The position numbers and the translations under genes were made by a program. This document shows, piece after piece, positions 24,086 to 32,477 of a stretch of 64,000 nucleotides of DNA; the first letter of the stretch is position 1, and the number at the start of each line of letters is the position of its first letter. Under the pieces are notes generated by a model. That model was not told where the DNA came from. It saw nothing but the letters and a program-made list of their open reading frames with translations, and did not search any database. The stretch is taken from positions 1 through 64,000 of the forward strand of contig JACMPC010000131.1 in NCBI GenBank assembly GCA_014377705.1, in the 5' to 3' direction. The DNA comes from Dermatophilaceae bacterium (GTDB lineage: Bacteria; Actinomycetota; Actinomycetes; Actinomycetales; Dermatophilaceae).

Positions 24086-24146
24086 AGACGACAGCCTGAG
24101 ACGACAGACCGAGACGACAGACCGAGACGACAGACCGAGACGACAG
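24086..24146. repeat. 13-bp tandem repeat array
   Basis: Five tandem units of about 13 bp, consensus AGACGACAGACCG, start at 24086, 24099, 24112, 24125 and 24138; the first and last are slightly diverged. The array fills the gap between the convergent nagB and flavoprotein genes. No coding role is seen. Confidence 0.85.
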
Positions 24147-24178
24147 AGTCGAGACCTCGACCCAGGACTGGTGCTCGG

Positions 24179-25429
24179 TCAGCCCAGGGCCGAGTGTACG
24201 GCCTGCGCCGTTCGGTTGCCGGAGACCAGGGCGCCCTGGATCGAGGAGGTGTCGCGGTGGTCCCCGCAGACGAACAGCCCGTCACCCAGGGACACATCCT
24301 TGCGGGTTCGCAGCGGGGGCAGGAGCTCAGGCAGGGCATGAGGTACCCGGTGCCGGATGATCGTTCGCCACCCCGCGGTGCTGCAGCCGTAGATCGCCGC
24401 GACGTGTGACAGCACCTCGGCCTCGGGCGCGTCGCCGTCGGGTCGGTCGAGCAGGCAGGTGGCTTCGACGAGGTGGCGCCCGGGTGGGGCGTAGGAGGGG
24501 GCGGCGGCGGTGATGACGGCGGTGTTCCACACAGGACCGGGCGCACGGGGACCGGAGCGTCGGCCGTCAACCGCGATGAGCGGGAGCGCAGAAGGAGCCT
24601 CCGGCGCTTCGAACCACCAGGTCACGAGCCCCTTCGTCGCAGGCTCGGGCAGGGTCGTGAGCTGAGCCGCGGTCAACGGGTCCGTCGCCACCACAACGGC
24701 GCGGGCCCGCAGGGTCGACCCGCCGGCGGCCACCGTGGCACGGTGCCCGCCATGAGCGGTCACTGCTTCGACCGGCATACCCAGCCGGACCTCTGGCAGC
24801 CGTGCCGCGAGCTGCGCGGGGAGGGCACCCATGCCGCCGGCGGGCAGGCCCGGGCGCCCCAGAGCGAACATCCGCACGAGCAGCCTGGCAAAGTTCGCCG
24901 ATGAAGCGCCGTGGCTGTCAATGAGCACCCCGGCCAGGAAAGGCTCAAGGATCTCATCGCGCATCCGCCCGCGCAGACCGACCGCGTCGAAGGACGCGGC
25001 AAGGGTCGTATCCGGCTGGCGCATCACACCTCGCGGGTCCACCAGCACCCGCCCGGCCCAACGGCGCAGGGCCGCGAGCTCACGGGGTCGCAGGTAGCCG
25101 CTTCGTAGTGTCTGCAGGAGCAGGCGCGGCTCGCGCACCGGGTCGGCGACAATCCTCAGGCCGTCATCCCTGCGCACCATGACCCCCGCGCCGAAGGACT
25201 GCATCGCCAGCGCATCGAGATCGACCCAGCGTCGGACCGCGGGATAGGCAGGGTTGAGCAGCTGGAAGCCGCGGTCGCAGAGGAAGCCGTCGATGACGTC
25301 GGTGCGCACGCGACCACCAACGCGATCGGAGACCTCGAGGACGATGACCTCGCGGCCGAGCTCGGTCAACCGGACCGCACAGCGCAGCCCGGCAAGGCCT
25401 GCTCCGACGACGACGACGTCAGCGACCAT
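24179..25429 (-). CDS. FAD-dependent amine-oxidase-fold oxidoreductase
   Basis: A 416-residue flavoprotein. The N-terminal dinucleotide fold is VVVVGAGLAGLRCAVRLTELGREVIVLEVSDRVGGRVRTD with the RxGGRxxT extension of the amine oxidase/phytoene desaturase/protoporphyrinogen oxidase superfamily. A second FAD block near the C-terminus (SLGDGLFVCGDHRDTSSIQGALVSGNRTAQAV) is intact. Such proteins are often annotated as phytoene dehydrogenase-like or protoporphyrinogen-oxidase-like, but the substrate is unknown. No carotenoid or haem genes are adjacent. The start at 25429 puts the fold at residue 4. Confidence 0.87.
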   Translation of the reverse strand: MVADVVVVGAGLAGLRCAVRLTELGREVIVLEVSDRVGGRVRTDVIDGFLCDRGFQLLNPAYPAVRRWVDLDALAMQSFGAGVMVRRDDGLRIVADPVREPRLLLQTLRSGYLRPRELAALRRWAGRVLVDPRGVMRQPDTTLAASFDAVGLRGRMRDEILEPFLAGVLIDSHGASSANFARLLVRMFALGRPGLPAGGMGALPAQLAARLPEVRLGMPVEAVTAHGGHRATVAAGGSTLRARAVVVATDPLTAAQLTTLPEPATKGLVTWWFEAPEAPSALPLIAVDGRRSGPRAPGPVWNTAVITAAAPSYAPPGRHLVEATCLLDRPDGDAPEAEVLSHVAAIYGCSTAGWRTIIRHRVPHALPELLPPLRTRKDVSLGDGLFVCGDHRDTSSIQGALVSGNRTAQAVHSALG

Positions 25430-25586
25430 GGCGGACGGGGGGTTTCGTGCGGCTGGGCCCGCTCATATGAGCCGCGGGGCGTCCGGCGCGAGCAGTGCGG
25501 CGACCTCGTCCTGGCGCCACCTCGGGGTCGGTAACGTCGGTAACGTACACGGGCACAGCCTAGCCTTTCCAAGGGTCAGCGGCCGG

Positions 25587-25748
25587 CTAGCGGCGTACTC
25601 CGTGCAGCCGTTCCCACGGCACCTGGAAGATCCGCGCGGAGCCGGTGACCTCGAGGTGGTCGTGGGTCAGGCGCACCTGCTGCAGCGCCCGGGAGATGCT
25701 CCCCAGGAGCAGGTTGCCCCCCACCAGGATGACCACAGAGCTTTCGTA
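25587..25748 (-). pseudogene. PH-domain-like protein fragment
   Basis: The last 53 codons of a minus-strand frame read SSVVILVGGNLLLGSISRALQQV, then RLTHDHLEVTGSARIFQVPWERLHGVRR and a stop. A hydrophobic helix followed by a strand ending in VPWERLHGV resembles bacterial PH-domain membrane proteins, which normally continue about 40 residues further. The upstream part of the frame is Arg/Pro-rich and unlike any family. It is best read as a remnant truncated at both ends. A short functional protein cannot be excluded. Confidence 0.35.
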
Positions 25749-26122
25749 CCCGTCGGCTCGACCAACAGGGCAACCCCTGACAGGGCCTGGGCGCCGGCAG
25801 CTCCGAGCCTGCCAGATCTCTGGGCGGGTCTGTGCCGAGGTGACCGGACGGGATCGCCACGGTGAGTCCGCCTGTGGCAAGCCGAGCCGTGTCTTCCCGG
25901 GCTGCCGAGGCACGCCACAACCGCGCCGCGACGACGGAGCAATCAGGGATCCTTCGGCCTGGCCCGTCGCCGACGGCAGTACCCCATCCTGCACGGCGGC
26001 AGCTGCGCGTCAGGCGGGTCCTCTCCCGCCTGATACCCCCTGCCCTGATACCCCCCTGCGTACCCACGGCTCCTCGTCTGCCGTTTACCCGGAGGGGGGT
26101 CCAAATCGTCTTAGCCCGTGAG

Positions 26123-26128
26123 ACATAC
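26123..26128 (+). promoter_or_regulatory. Possible -10 element of a leaderless transcript
   Basis: CATACT lies 8 bases upstream of GTG 26136, with no ribosome site between. That spacing puts transcription start at or next to the start codon, as in leaderless actinobacterial mRNAs. The -35 region is not clear. Confidence 0.4.
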
Positions 26129-26135
26129 TTGCCTT

Positions 26136-27638
26136 GTGGATACGCAGAGAACGATCGGTGTCACAGAGCTTGCGCTCAGGGATGCGCACCAGAGCCTGAT
26201 GGCAACCCGAATGGCGATGGAGGACATGGTCGGTGCCTGCGCGGACATCGACAATGCCGGGTATTGGAGCGTGGAGTGCTGGGGTGGTGCCACCTTCGAC
26301 TCCTGCATCCGGTTCCTCAACGAAGACCCCTGGGAACGTCTGCGGATGTTCCGCAAGCTTCTTCCGAACAGTCGTCTGCAGATGCTTCTGCGCGGCCAGA
26401 ACCTGTTGGGGTACCGCCACTATGGAGACGACGTCGTGGACCACTTCGTCGAGAAGGCCGCCGAGAACGGGATGGACGTCTTCCGGGTGTTCGACGCCCT
26501 GAACGACACCCGCAACGTCGAGCGAGCCATTGCCGCGGTCAAGAAGGTGGGCCGGCACGCCCAGGGCACGATCTGCTACACGACCAGCCCTCTGCACACG
26601 ATCGACGGCTACGTGCGCCAGGCCCGAGAGCTTGCTGATGTCGGTGTCGACTCCCTGGCCATCAAGGACATGGCAGCACTGCTCAAGCCGCAGCCGGCCT
26701 ACGACATCGTCTCGGCCATCAAGGCCGAGCTGCCCGACATGCAGGTCAACATGCACTGCCACGCGACGACCGGGGTCACCCTGGTCTCACTGATGAAAGC
26801 CATCGAGGCTGGTGCGGACGTCGTGGACACCGCCATCAGCTCGCTGTCGCTCGGCCCGGGTCACAACCCCACCGAGTCCCTGCAGGAGATGCTGGAGGGC
26901 ACCGGCTACATCGCCGACCTCGACAAGCCGAGCCTGGGCAGGATCAAGGATCATTTCGCCGAGATCAAGCCCCGTTATGCCCAGTTCATGTCGTCGTTCA
27001 ATGTCGAGACCGACATCTTCGACAGCCAGATCCCCGGCGGCATGATCTCCAACATGGAGTCGCAGCTCAAGGCTCAGGGCGCTGGTGACAAGCTGAAAGA
27101 GGTGCTCGAGGAAGTGCCGAGGGTGCGCAAGGCCGCCGGCTATCCGCCGTTGGTCACGCCCTCCAGCCAGATCGTGGGCACCCAGGCTGTGTTCAACGTG
27201 ATGATGGGCCCGTACAAGGTGATGACCGGCGAGTTCGCGGACCTGATGCTCGGGTACTACGGACTCACCCTCGGCGAGAAGGATCCCGAGATCGTCGACC
27301 AGGCCAAGACCCAGACCGGCAAGGAGACCATCACCGGGCGTCCGGCCGACCTCATCGCCGACGAGTGGGATGAGCTGCGCACCCAGGCCGAGGGGATCGA
27401 GGGCTTCGACGGCTCCGACGAGGACGTGCTGACCCTGGCCATGTTCCCGAAGGTGGCGCCGGGCTTCTTCACCACCCGCCCTGATGGCCCCAAGAACCTC
27501 GGCAAGGACCCGGCCGAGCTCGAGGCAGAGCGTTGCGCCGTGATCACCGACCCCAAGACGGGCCCCATCCGCGTCCCGGTCAAGTACGAGATCACGGTCA
27601 ACGGCAAGAAGAACTCCGTCGCAGTGAAGCCCGTCTAG
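26136..27638 (+). CDS. Methylmalonyl-CoA carboxyltransferase 5S subunit
   Basis: A 500-residue carboxyltransferase of the pyruvate/oxaloacetate half reaction. The TIM barrel begins TELALRDAHQSLMATRM (metal Asp16), the carboxylated Lys is Lys177 in LAIKDMAALLKP, and the metal His pair is in MHCHATTG (207, 209). The C-terminal PYC_OADA-type domain follows. It moves CO2 between biotin and pyruvate, giving oxaloacetate. In transcarboxylase it works with the 12S and 1.3S subunits encoded just downstream. OadA-type decarboxylase subunits are related, but those carry a fused biotin domain, absent here. GTG 26136 matches homologue starts; an in-frame GTG at 26118 is possible. Confidence 0.93.
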   Translation: MDTQRTIGVTELALRDAHQSLMATRMAMEDMVGACADIDNAGYWSVECWGGATFDSCIRFLNEDPWERLRMFRKLLPNSRLQMLLRGQNLLGYRHYGDDVVDHFVEKAAENGMDVFRVFDALNDTRNVERAIAAVKKVGRHAQGTICYTTSPLHTIDGYVRQARELADVGVDSLAIKDMAALLKPQPAYDIVSAIKAELPDMQVNMHCHATTGVTLVSLMKAIEAGADVVDTAISSLSLGPGHNPTESLQEMLEGTGYIADLDKPSLGRIKDHFAEIKPRYAQFMSSFNVETDIFDSQIPGGMISNMESQLKAQGAGDKLKEVLEEVPRVRKAAGYPPLVTPSSQIVGTQAVFNVMMGPYKVMTGEFADLMLGYYGLTLGEKDPEIVDQAKTQTGKETITGRPADLIADEWDELRTQAEGIEGFDGSDEDVLTLAMFPKVAPGFFTTRPDGPKNLGKDPAELEAERCAVITDPKTGPIRVPVKYEITVNGKKNSVAVKPV

Positions 27639-27656
27639 GAAAGTTGACTTTCGGAC

Positions 27657-29231
27657 ATGTCCAAGAAGCCCATTCGAATCATGCCGCCGACCATGCAGGA
27701 GCGGATCACTGAACTGCGCACACGCCGCGAGGAAGTCATCGCGGGAGGTGGCGAGAAGCGCCACGCCAAGCAGCACGCCGCCGGGAAGCTGACCGCCCGC
27801 GAGCGTATTGCCGAGCTGGTCGACCCGATGAGCTTCGAAGAGAGCGGGATGCTCGCCCAGCACCGCACCACGCTGTTCGGGATGGACAAGGCGGTCATGC
27901 CGGCTGATGGGGTGGTCACCGGCGCGGCAGCCGTGCTCGGCCGGCCGATACACGTTGGGAGCCAGGACTTCAGCGTCGCCGGTGGTTCTGCCGGTGAGAT
28001 GCACTCGGTCAAGGTGGCCAGCGCGATGCGCGCCGCCCTGGAGAACGGCACCCCGTTCGTCTGCTTCAACGACTCCGGCGGCGCCCGCGTCCAGGAGGGA
28101 ATCGACTCCCTGTCCGGCTACGGCAAGGTGTTCTTCCAGAATGTCGCCCTCTCGGGTGCGGTGCCACAGATCTCGATCATCGCCGGCCCCTGTGCCGGTG
28201 GTGCGGCCTACTCCCCGGCGTTGACTGACTTCATCATCCAGACCGAGGCGTCGCGGATGTTCATCACCGGCCCCGACGTGATCAAGCAGATCACCGGAGA
28301 GACAGTGACTGCGGAGGAGCTGGGCGGTCCCCAGTCCCACATGGCGCACTCGGGGGTGACGCACTTCGTGGCGGCTGACGATCACCAGGCCATCCTGATC
28401 GCCAAGAAGCTGCTCAGCTTCCTGCCGAGCAACAACACCGAAGAGCCTCCGTTCGTCCCGGGCCATGATGATGTGGAACGCGACGACAGCCTCGACACCA
28501 TCATCCCCGATGACCCCAAGAAGGGGTATGACGTCCGCGAGGTCATCATCAAGCTCGCCGACATGGGTGACTTCCTGGAGGTCCAGGCAGGGTTCGCCCC
28601 CAACATCGTCGTGGGCTTCGGCCGGATCACCGGCCGGACAGTCGGATTTGTGGCCAACCAGCCGATCGCCATGTCCGGGGTGCTCGACATCGACTCCTCC
28701 GACAAGGGCGCACGGTTCGTGCGGTTCTGCAACGCCTTCAACATCCCGCTGGTCACCCTGGTGGACGTTCCCGGCTTCCTGCCCGGGGTCACCCAGGAGT
28801 ATGGCGGGATCATCCGGCACGGAGCGAAGATGTTGTTCGCCTACTCTGCGGCAACCGTCCCGAAGATCACGGTGGTGTTGCGCAAGGCCTACGGCGGCGC
28901 GTACCTGGCCATGTGCGGCAAGGACCTGGGCGCTGACCGCGTGTTCGCCTGGCCAACTGCCGAGATCGCCGTGATGGGCGCCCAGGGTGCGGCCAACGTG
29001 GTCTTCAAAAGGGAGATCGCTGCCGCCGACGACCCGGAAGCCAAGCGTGAAGAGCTCGTGGCGCTATATCGCGACACCTTCGCGACGCCGTATGTCTCGG
29101 CCGCACGTGGACTGGTCGACGACATCATCGAGCCGTCCGACACCCGTCGCAAGGTGGCCCGTGCCCTGGAGAACCTCACCGCCAAGCGTGACCTGCGTCC
29201 GCCGAAGAAGTACGGACTGATCCCGCTCTGA
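27657..29231 (+). CDS. Methylmalonyl-CoA carboxyltransferase 12S subunit
   Basis: A 524-residue acyl-CoA carboxyltransferase of the crotonase-fold AccD/PccB family. The N-half has GGGEKRHAKQHAAGKLTARERI, GGSAGEMHSVKVASAM and CFNDSGGARVQEGIDSLSGYG. The C-half has GAKMLFAYSAATVPKITVVLRKAYGGAYLAM (oxyanion region) and a conserved C-terminal PPKKYGLIPL. It transfers carboxyl from methylmalonyl-CoA to biotin. Related proteins are propionyl-CoA carboxylase beta chains; the operon partners decide the assignment. The gene starts 18 bp after the 5S stop. Confidence 0.93.
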   Translation: MSKKPIRIMPPTMQERITELRTRREEVIAGGGEKRHAKQHAAGKLTARERIAELVDPMSFEESGMLAQHRTTLFGMDKAVMPADGVVTGAAAVLGRPIHVGSQDFSVAGGSAGEMHSVKVASAMRAALENGTPFVCFNDSGGARVQEGIDSLSGYGKVFFQNVALSGAVPQISIIAGPCAGGAAYSPALTDFIIQTEASRMFITGPDVIKQITGETVTAEELGGPQSHMAHSGVTHFVAADDHQAILIAKKLLSFLPSNNTEEPPFVPGHDDVERDDSLDTIIPDDPKKGYDVREVIIKLADMGDFLEVQAGFAPNIVVGFGRITGRTVGFVANQPIAMSGVLDIDSSDKGARFVRFCNAFNIPLVTLVDVPGFLPGVTQEYGGIIRHGAKMLFAYSAATVPKITVVLRKAYGGAYLAMCGKDLGADRVFAWPTAEIAVMGAQGAANVVFKREIAAADDPEAKREELVALYRDTFATPYVSAARGLVDDIIEPSDTRRKVARALENLTAKRDLRPPKKYGLIPL

Positions 29232-29260
29232 TCGACTTCGCCCCGACAGAAGGAAGCACC

Positions 29261-29545
29261 ATGAGCGAGACCAAAGGGACCCCTGAGCCCTCCGTGACCA
29301 TTGCTGATCTGTCGGCCCTCGTGGCCGAGCTTGCAGACCGCGTCCATACGCTGGAGGAAGAGGCGACGCAGCGGCATCCCTCGGTCAGCGAGGACATGCT
29401 GCTGGCCATCTCAGCCGCGGTTGCGGCGTACCTCGGCAAGCGCGCAACCGTCAAGCAGGTTCACCTGCGCCGTGGTGGCGCGTGGGCTACTCAGGGGCTC
29501 GCAACCGTCCAGCAGTCGCATGCCGACTGGCACGGCGTCCGGTGA
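29261..29545 (+). CDS. Small subunit of the carboxyltransferase operon
   Basis: A 94-residue protein. Residues 15-38 are a charged amphipathic helix (LSALVAELADRVHTLEEEA), likely a short coiled coil. The C-half VSEDMLLAISAAVAAYLGKRATVKQVHLRRGGAWATQGLATVQQSH resembles the small OadG-like/epsilon-type proteins found between 12S and 1.3S genes in propionic-acid bacteria and in acyl-CoA carboxylases. No membrane segment is seen, so it is not a sodium-pump OadG proper. Its likely role is assembly or stabilisation of the complex. AAGGAAG precedes the ATG. Confidence 0.75.
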   Translation: MSETKGTPEPSVTIADLSALVAELADRVHTLEEEATQRHPSVSEDMLLAISAAVAAYLGKRATVKQVHLRRGGAWATQGLATVQQSHADWHGVR

Positions 29546-29587
29546 CCGAATATTCGTACCGACATTTCACGCTCGACGAGGGATGAC

Positions 29588-29953
29588 ATGAAACTGCAAG
29601 TAACAGTGAACGGGTCGGTCTTCGACGTCGACGTCGAGGTGGAGGAGGAGCCCCTGCCGACGCTGGGGTCGGTCCTGGTGGGCGGCGGGTCTTCGTATGC
29701 CCCCACACCGACCCAGGCCAAGACCCCGGCGACCTCGGCCAATGCCTTGACCACCCCGATGGCCGGCACCGTTGTCAAGGTGCTGGTCGAGGCCGGTGCC
29801 GAGGTCAAGGCCGGCGACACTCTGCTGGTCCTGGAGGCAATGAAGATGGAGACCGAGGTCACCGCCCCCCAGGACGGCAAGATCAAGTCCGTCGACGTCG
29901 GCGTCGGCGATGCCGTCCAGGGTGGCCAGGTCCTGATCGAGTGGGACGAATAG
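29588..29953 (+). CDS. Biotin carboxyl carrier (1.3S) subunit
   Basis: A 121-residue biotinyl protein. The biotin Lys is Lys86 in [15 protein letters not shown]. The N-terminal segment [21 protein letters not shown] and a Pro/Ala/Thr linker precede the lipoyl-like domain, as in the 123-residue 1.3S subunit of Propionibacterium transcarboxylase, which it matches in length. It shuttles the carboxyl group between the 5S and 12S sites. GAGGGATGAC overlaps the start. A strong hairpin follows the gene. Confidence 0.94.
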   Translation: MKLQVTVNGSVFDVDVEVEEEPLPTLGSVLVGGGSSYAPTPTQAKTPATSANALTTPMAGTVVKVLVEAGAEVKAGDTLLVLEAMKMETEVTAPQDGKIKSVDVGVGDAVQGGQVLIEWDE

Positions 29954-29996
29954 CCGCACTGATCGACTGACTCAACTGATCCCGGTTGTCCGGGAG

Positions 29997-30051
29997 GTCA
30001 CCAGTTGCAGACCACTCAGCATGCTGAGCCGGATTGCGGCTGGTGACTTTT
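29997..30051 (+). terminator. Large hairpin terminator of the carboxyltransferase operon
   Basis: Outer arms GTCACCAG (29997-30004) and CTGGTGAC (30040-30047) enclose an inner perfect palindrome CTCAGCATGCTGAG (30015-30028), and TTTT follows directly. It lies 43 bp after the last stop codon. Confidence 0.75.
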
Positions 30052-30116
30052 GGCTGTCCCGGGAGCATCGTTTAACAAGCCAGTGAAGACGACCGAGCTC
30101 AGCGAGCCCAGCTGGC

Positions 30117-31436
30117 TCACCCGTTCAGGTAGCCGGCCAGCTCTTCGGCGAGATAGTCCCGCAGACCGTCGAGGTCGGGGCAGGCGTCCGGGTCAGCGAT
30201 GAGGGTGATCGTGAGGCTGTTGGCATAGGACAGGACTGCGAAGGAGATCGTCACGTTGCCGGTGGCCACGGTGAGCGGGATGAGGCTGGTGATCGGGTTG
30301 CCGAGGAAGGTCAGCCGGGTCTGTGGCCCGCGCAGGTTGGTCACGAAGGTGTGGATGAGCCGCTGGTGGCTGATGAACCACCGGTAGAGCCCGGCCCAGG
30401 CCAGGAGGCGGAAGAAGGGGCCCAGCAGGGCAGTCGATGCACCGGGCTGGGTCTGTTTGGCTGCCCGGGTGTCCTCGGCGACCAGCTCAAGCCGATGCGC
30501 TGGATCGCCGACGCCGCAGACCCGCAGGGGGATGACTCCGCTCTGGTTTCCCAGCTCGCCGGCTCCGGCCTCGTGGCGGGCAGAGAAGGGCACCGAGATG
30601 ACGAACTCGTCGACCTGCTCGCCGCGGGTGGCAAGCACGCGGTGCAGGGCTTCGGCGACGGCTGACAGGACGACGTCGTTCACAGTTGCCTGATGGGCGT
30701 GGGCCGCACGGAGAGTCCGTTCCAGGTCGACCCGGACGGTGGTGAACTTCCTCCGCTGTCCTGTCGGCCTGTTGAGGGAACAACGGGCTGGGCCCATGCC
30801 TGCGACTGGTCGAAGCTGCGACAGGGCCGCACGGAGGCGCCGGAGTGCTGTCGGGAGCTGGCCGAAGCCGCTCGTGACCTCCTTCGCCGTGGCCATGGCG
30901 AGCCGGCGGCGGGAAGGCATCGGGCGCGGATACGGTGACTGCGGGACCGCGGCGGCGCCATCGACCAGACTGGCCAGGACGGCGAGGCCGCCCATGCCGT
31001 CGGCAAGCACATGGTGAAACACCAGGATCAGCGCGGTTTCACCTTCCCCGCAGTCCGTCACCAGCCGGGCCGTCCACAGGGGGCGGTCGCGTGGCAGACG
31101 GGCGACGAGCATCTCGGCGGCAACCTCGAGAACAGCTTCCTCCCCACCCGGTGAGGGACACCGGACCGTGGAGAAGTGACCGGCTGCGGTGAACCCGGGA
31201 TCATCGACCCATAACGGCCGGCCGCATACAGGGGGAACCCTGACAAGACGCTGTCGAAGGCGCGGGACCGCGCGGACCCGATGGGCGAGAGCCTCGATCA
31301 CGGACACGGGGTCGAGTCCGGCCCGCGTGTCCAGCATCAGGACCGCGCCGACCTGCATCGGCGTGGTGCCGCGCTCGGACGCAAGGGACATCAGATCGTC
31401 TGTGCTCACTCGCTCAACCGGATGAAACGTGGTCAT
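30117..31436 (-). CDS. Wax ester synthase/diacylglycerol acyltransferase
   Basis: A 439-residue WS/DGAT protein. The catalytic HHxxxDG motif is FHHVLADGMGG. Other family blocks are VERVSTDDLMSLASERGTTPMQVGAVLML, NDVVLSAVAEALHRVL, VPFSARHEAGAGELGNQSG and VTNLRGPQTRLTFLGNPI. It would esterify acyl-CoA with diacylglycerol or fatty alcohols and build storage triacylglycerol or wax esters at the membrane. This fits the alkane and fatty acid genes elsewhere in the window. ATG 31436 follows GGTGAGG and puts the N-terminal motif where it belongs; the longer frame adds an unrelated leader. Confidence 0.9.
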   Translation of the reverse strand: MTTFHPVERVSTDDLMSLASERGTTPMQVGAVLMLDTRAGLDPVSVIEALAHRVRAVPRLRQRLVRVPPVCGRPLWVDDPGFTAAGHFSTVRCPSPGGEEAVLEVAAEMLVARLPRDRPLWTARLVTDCGEGETALILVFHHVLADGMGGLAVLASLVDGAAAVPQSPYPRPMPSRRRLAMATAKEVTSGFGQLPTALRRLRAALSQLRPVAGMGPARCSLNRPTGQRRKFTTVRVDLERTLRAAHAHQATVNDVVLSAVAEALHRVLATRGEQVDEFVISVPFSARHEAGAGELGNQSGVIPLRVCGVGDPAHRLELVAEDTRAAKQTQPGASTALLGPFFRLLAWAGLYRWFISHQRLIHTFVTNLRGPQTRLTFLGNPITSLIPLTVATGNVTISFAVLSYANSLTITLIADPDACPDLDGLRDYLAEELAGYLNG

Positions 31437-31586
31437 TGCCTCACCAGCTGAAGCGTCGTCCTGTGGCCTGGTTGGCCGAACCACCGATGAGCCGCGACAG
31501 CGAGAACGACTCAGGCAGGTGGCAAAGCGGAGTCTAGCGATGATTGCCAGCGAAGTTCGTCCCAGGCTGCCACTCCAGCCGTTCGG

Positions 31587-32420
31587 TCACAGGCCGGTGC
31601 CGGCCAGTGCGAACAGGACCAGGTCCAGAACGGCGATCAGGATGGTCGCCAGGAAGAAGCGGCGTGACGAGGGGTCACGATAGGCGCCGGTCGCGGCAGT
31701 GCCGGCAATCACCACCGCCACGGCGAACCCGGCCCAGCGCAGTGGGCCGGGGTGGTTGCCGGGGCCGAAGAGAATCACCGCCGAGACGGCCAGCAGGATG
31801 CCCGCACCGGCCAGGGCGGTGGGCTTGGGGCCCAGCCGGTGCGGCAGGCCCCGGATTCCGGTGGCTGCATCCTCACCCAGGTCCGGCAGCGCGTTCGCCA
31901 GATGGGCGACCACGCCGAGCAGCGCGCCGGCGGTCACCGCCCAGACGGCCGGCCATCGCGGGGGTGAGGCCGACTGGGTCGCGATTGCCGGGAGCATTCC
32001 GAAGGCAATCGCGTAGGGCAGCCAGGACAAGGCGGTTGCCTTCAGGCCCAGGTTGTAGAGCCAGCCGCAGAGCACCGTCACCAGGGCGACCGCGCCGCCG
32101 GGCCAGCCGAGGGCAACGGACAAGGTGATGGTCAGGACCAGGGCCACCAGGGCCGCGATACCTGCGAGGCGGGGCGTCACAGCCCCCGCCGCGACAGGTT
32201 TGTCCGGACGGTGCACCGTTCGGTCCCGCTCCGCGTCGAGGTAGTCGTTGGACCAGCCGATCGACAGCTGACCGGTGAAGACCGCCGTGGTCAGCAGGAT
32301 CCCGCGACCGGGCGGGAGGCCGACCAGCGCGGCCATCCCGGCAGCCAGCATGGTGACCGCCAGCGAGGGGAGCGGATGACAGGACAGGGCCAGCGCCTGC
32401 ACCCTCCGGGAAATGAACAT
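31587..32420 (-). CDS. UbiA-family prenyltransferase
   Basis: A 277-residue integral-membrane protein with about eight to nine transmembrane helices. The first Asp-rich motif is NDYLDAERD (prenyl diphosphate and magnesium binding) and the second is the NALPDLGEDAATGIRGL region. It would transfer a prenyl chain to an aromatic or quinone acceptor. It diverges from the type III PKS gene with only 57 bp between starts, which suggests joint control. The acceptor could be the PKS product; a MenA-, UbiA- or digeranylgeranylglyceryl-like role is the alternative. Confidence 0.9.
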   Translation of the reverse strand: MFISRRVQALALSCHPLPSLAVTMLAAGMAALVGLPPGRGILLTTAVFTGQLSIGWSNDYLDAERDRTVHRPDKPVAAGAVTPRLAGIAALVALVLTITLSVALGWPGGAVALVTVLCGWLYNLGLKATALSWLPYAIAFGMLPAIATQSASPPRWPAVWAVTAGALLGVVAHLANALPDLGEDAATGIRGLPHRLGPKPTALAGAGILLAVSAVILFGPGNHPGPLRWAGFAVAVVIAGTAATGAYRDPSSRRFFLATILIAVLDLVLFALAGTGL

Positions 32421-32464
32421 GACGCGATGCTAGAGCGGCAGTGGTCGGATCGGGCGCGTCACCT

Positions 32465-32470
32465 TAGGAT
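32465..32470 (+). promoter_or_regulatory. -10 element of a leaderless type III PKS transcript
   Basis: TAGGAT (consensus TANNNT) ends 7 bases before ATG 32478, and no ribosome site lies between. A leaderless mRNA is therefore likely. The divergent UbiA promoter must share the same 57 bp. Confidence 0.5.
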
Positions 32471-32477
32471 TTGTGCA

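Larger units (their letters stand above)
25430..26135. other. 700-bp gap upstream of the transcarboxylase operon
   Basis: No intact gene is convincing here. A PH-domain-like fragment on the minus strand is listed separately. The right end, from about 26080, carries the promoter of the carboxyltransferase operon. Other open frames in the gap have low-complexity, Arg-rich translations typical of high-GC noise. Confidence 0.5.

Noticed and set aside
26787-28820. A 677-codon open frame opposite the carboxyltransferase genes
   Set aside because: The plus-strand 5S and 12S genes have catalytic motifs; the antisense frame has none.
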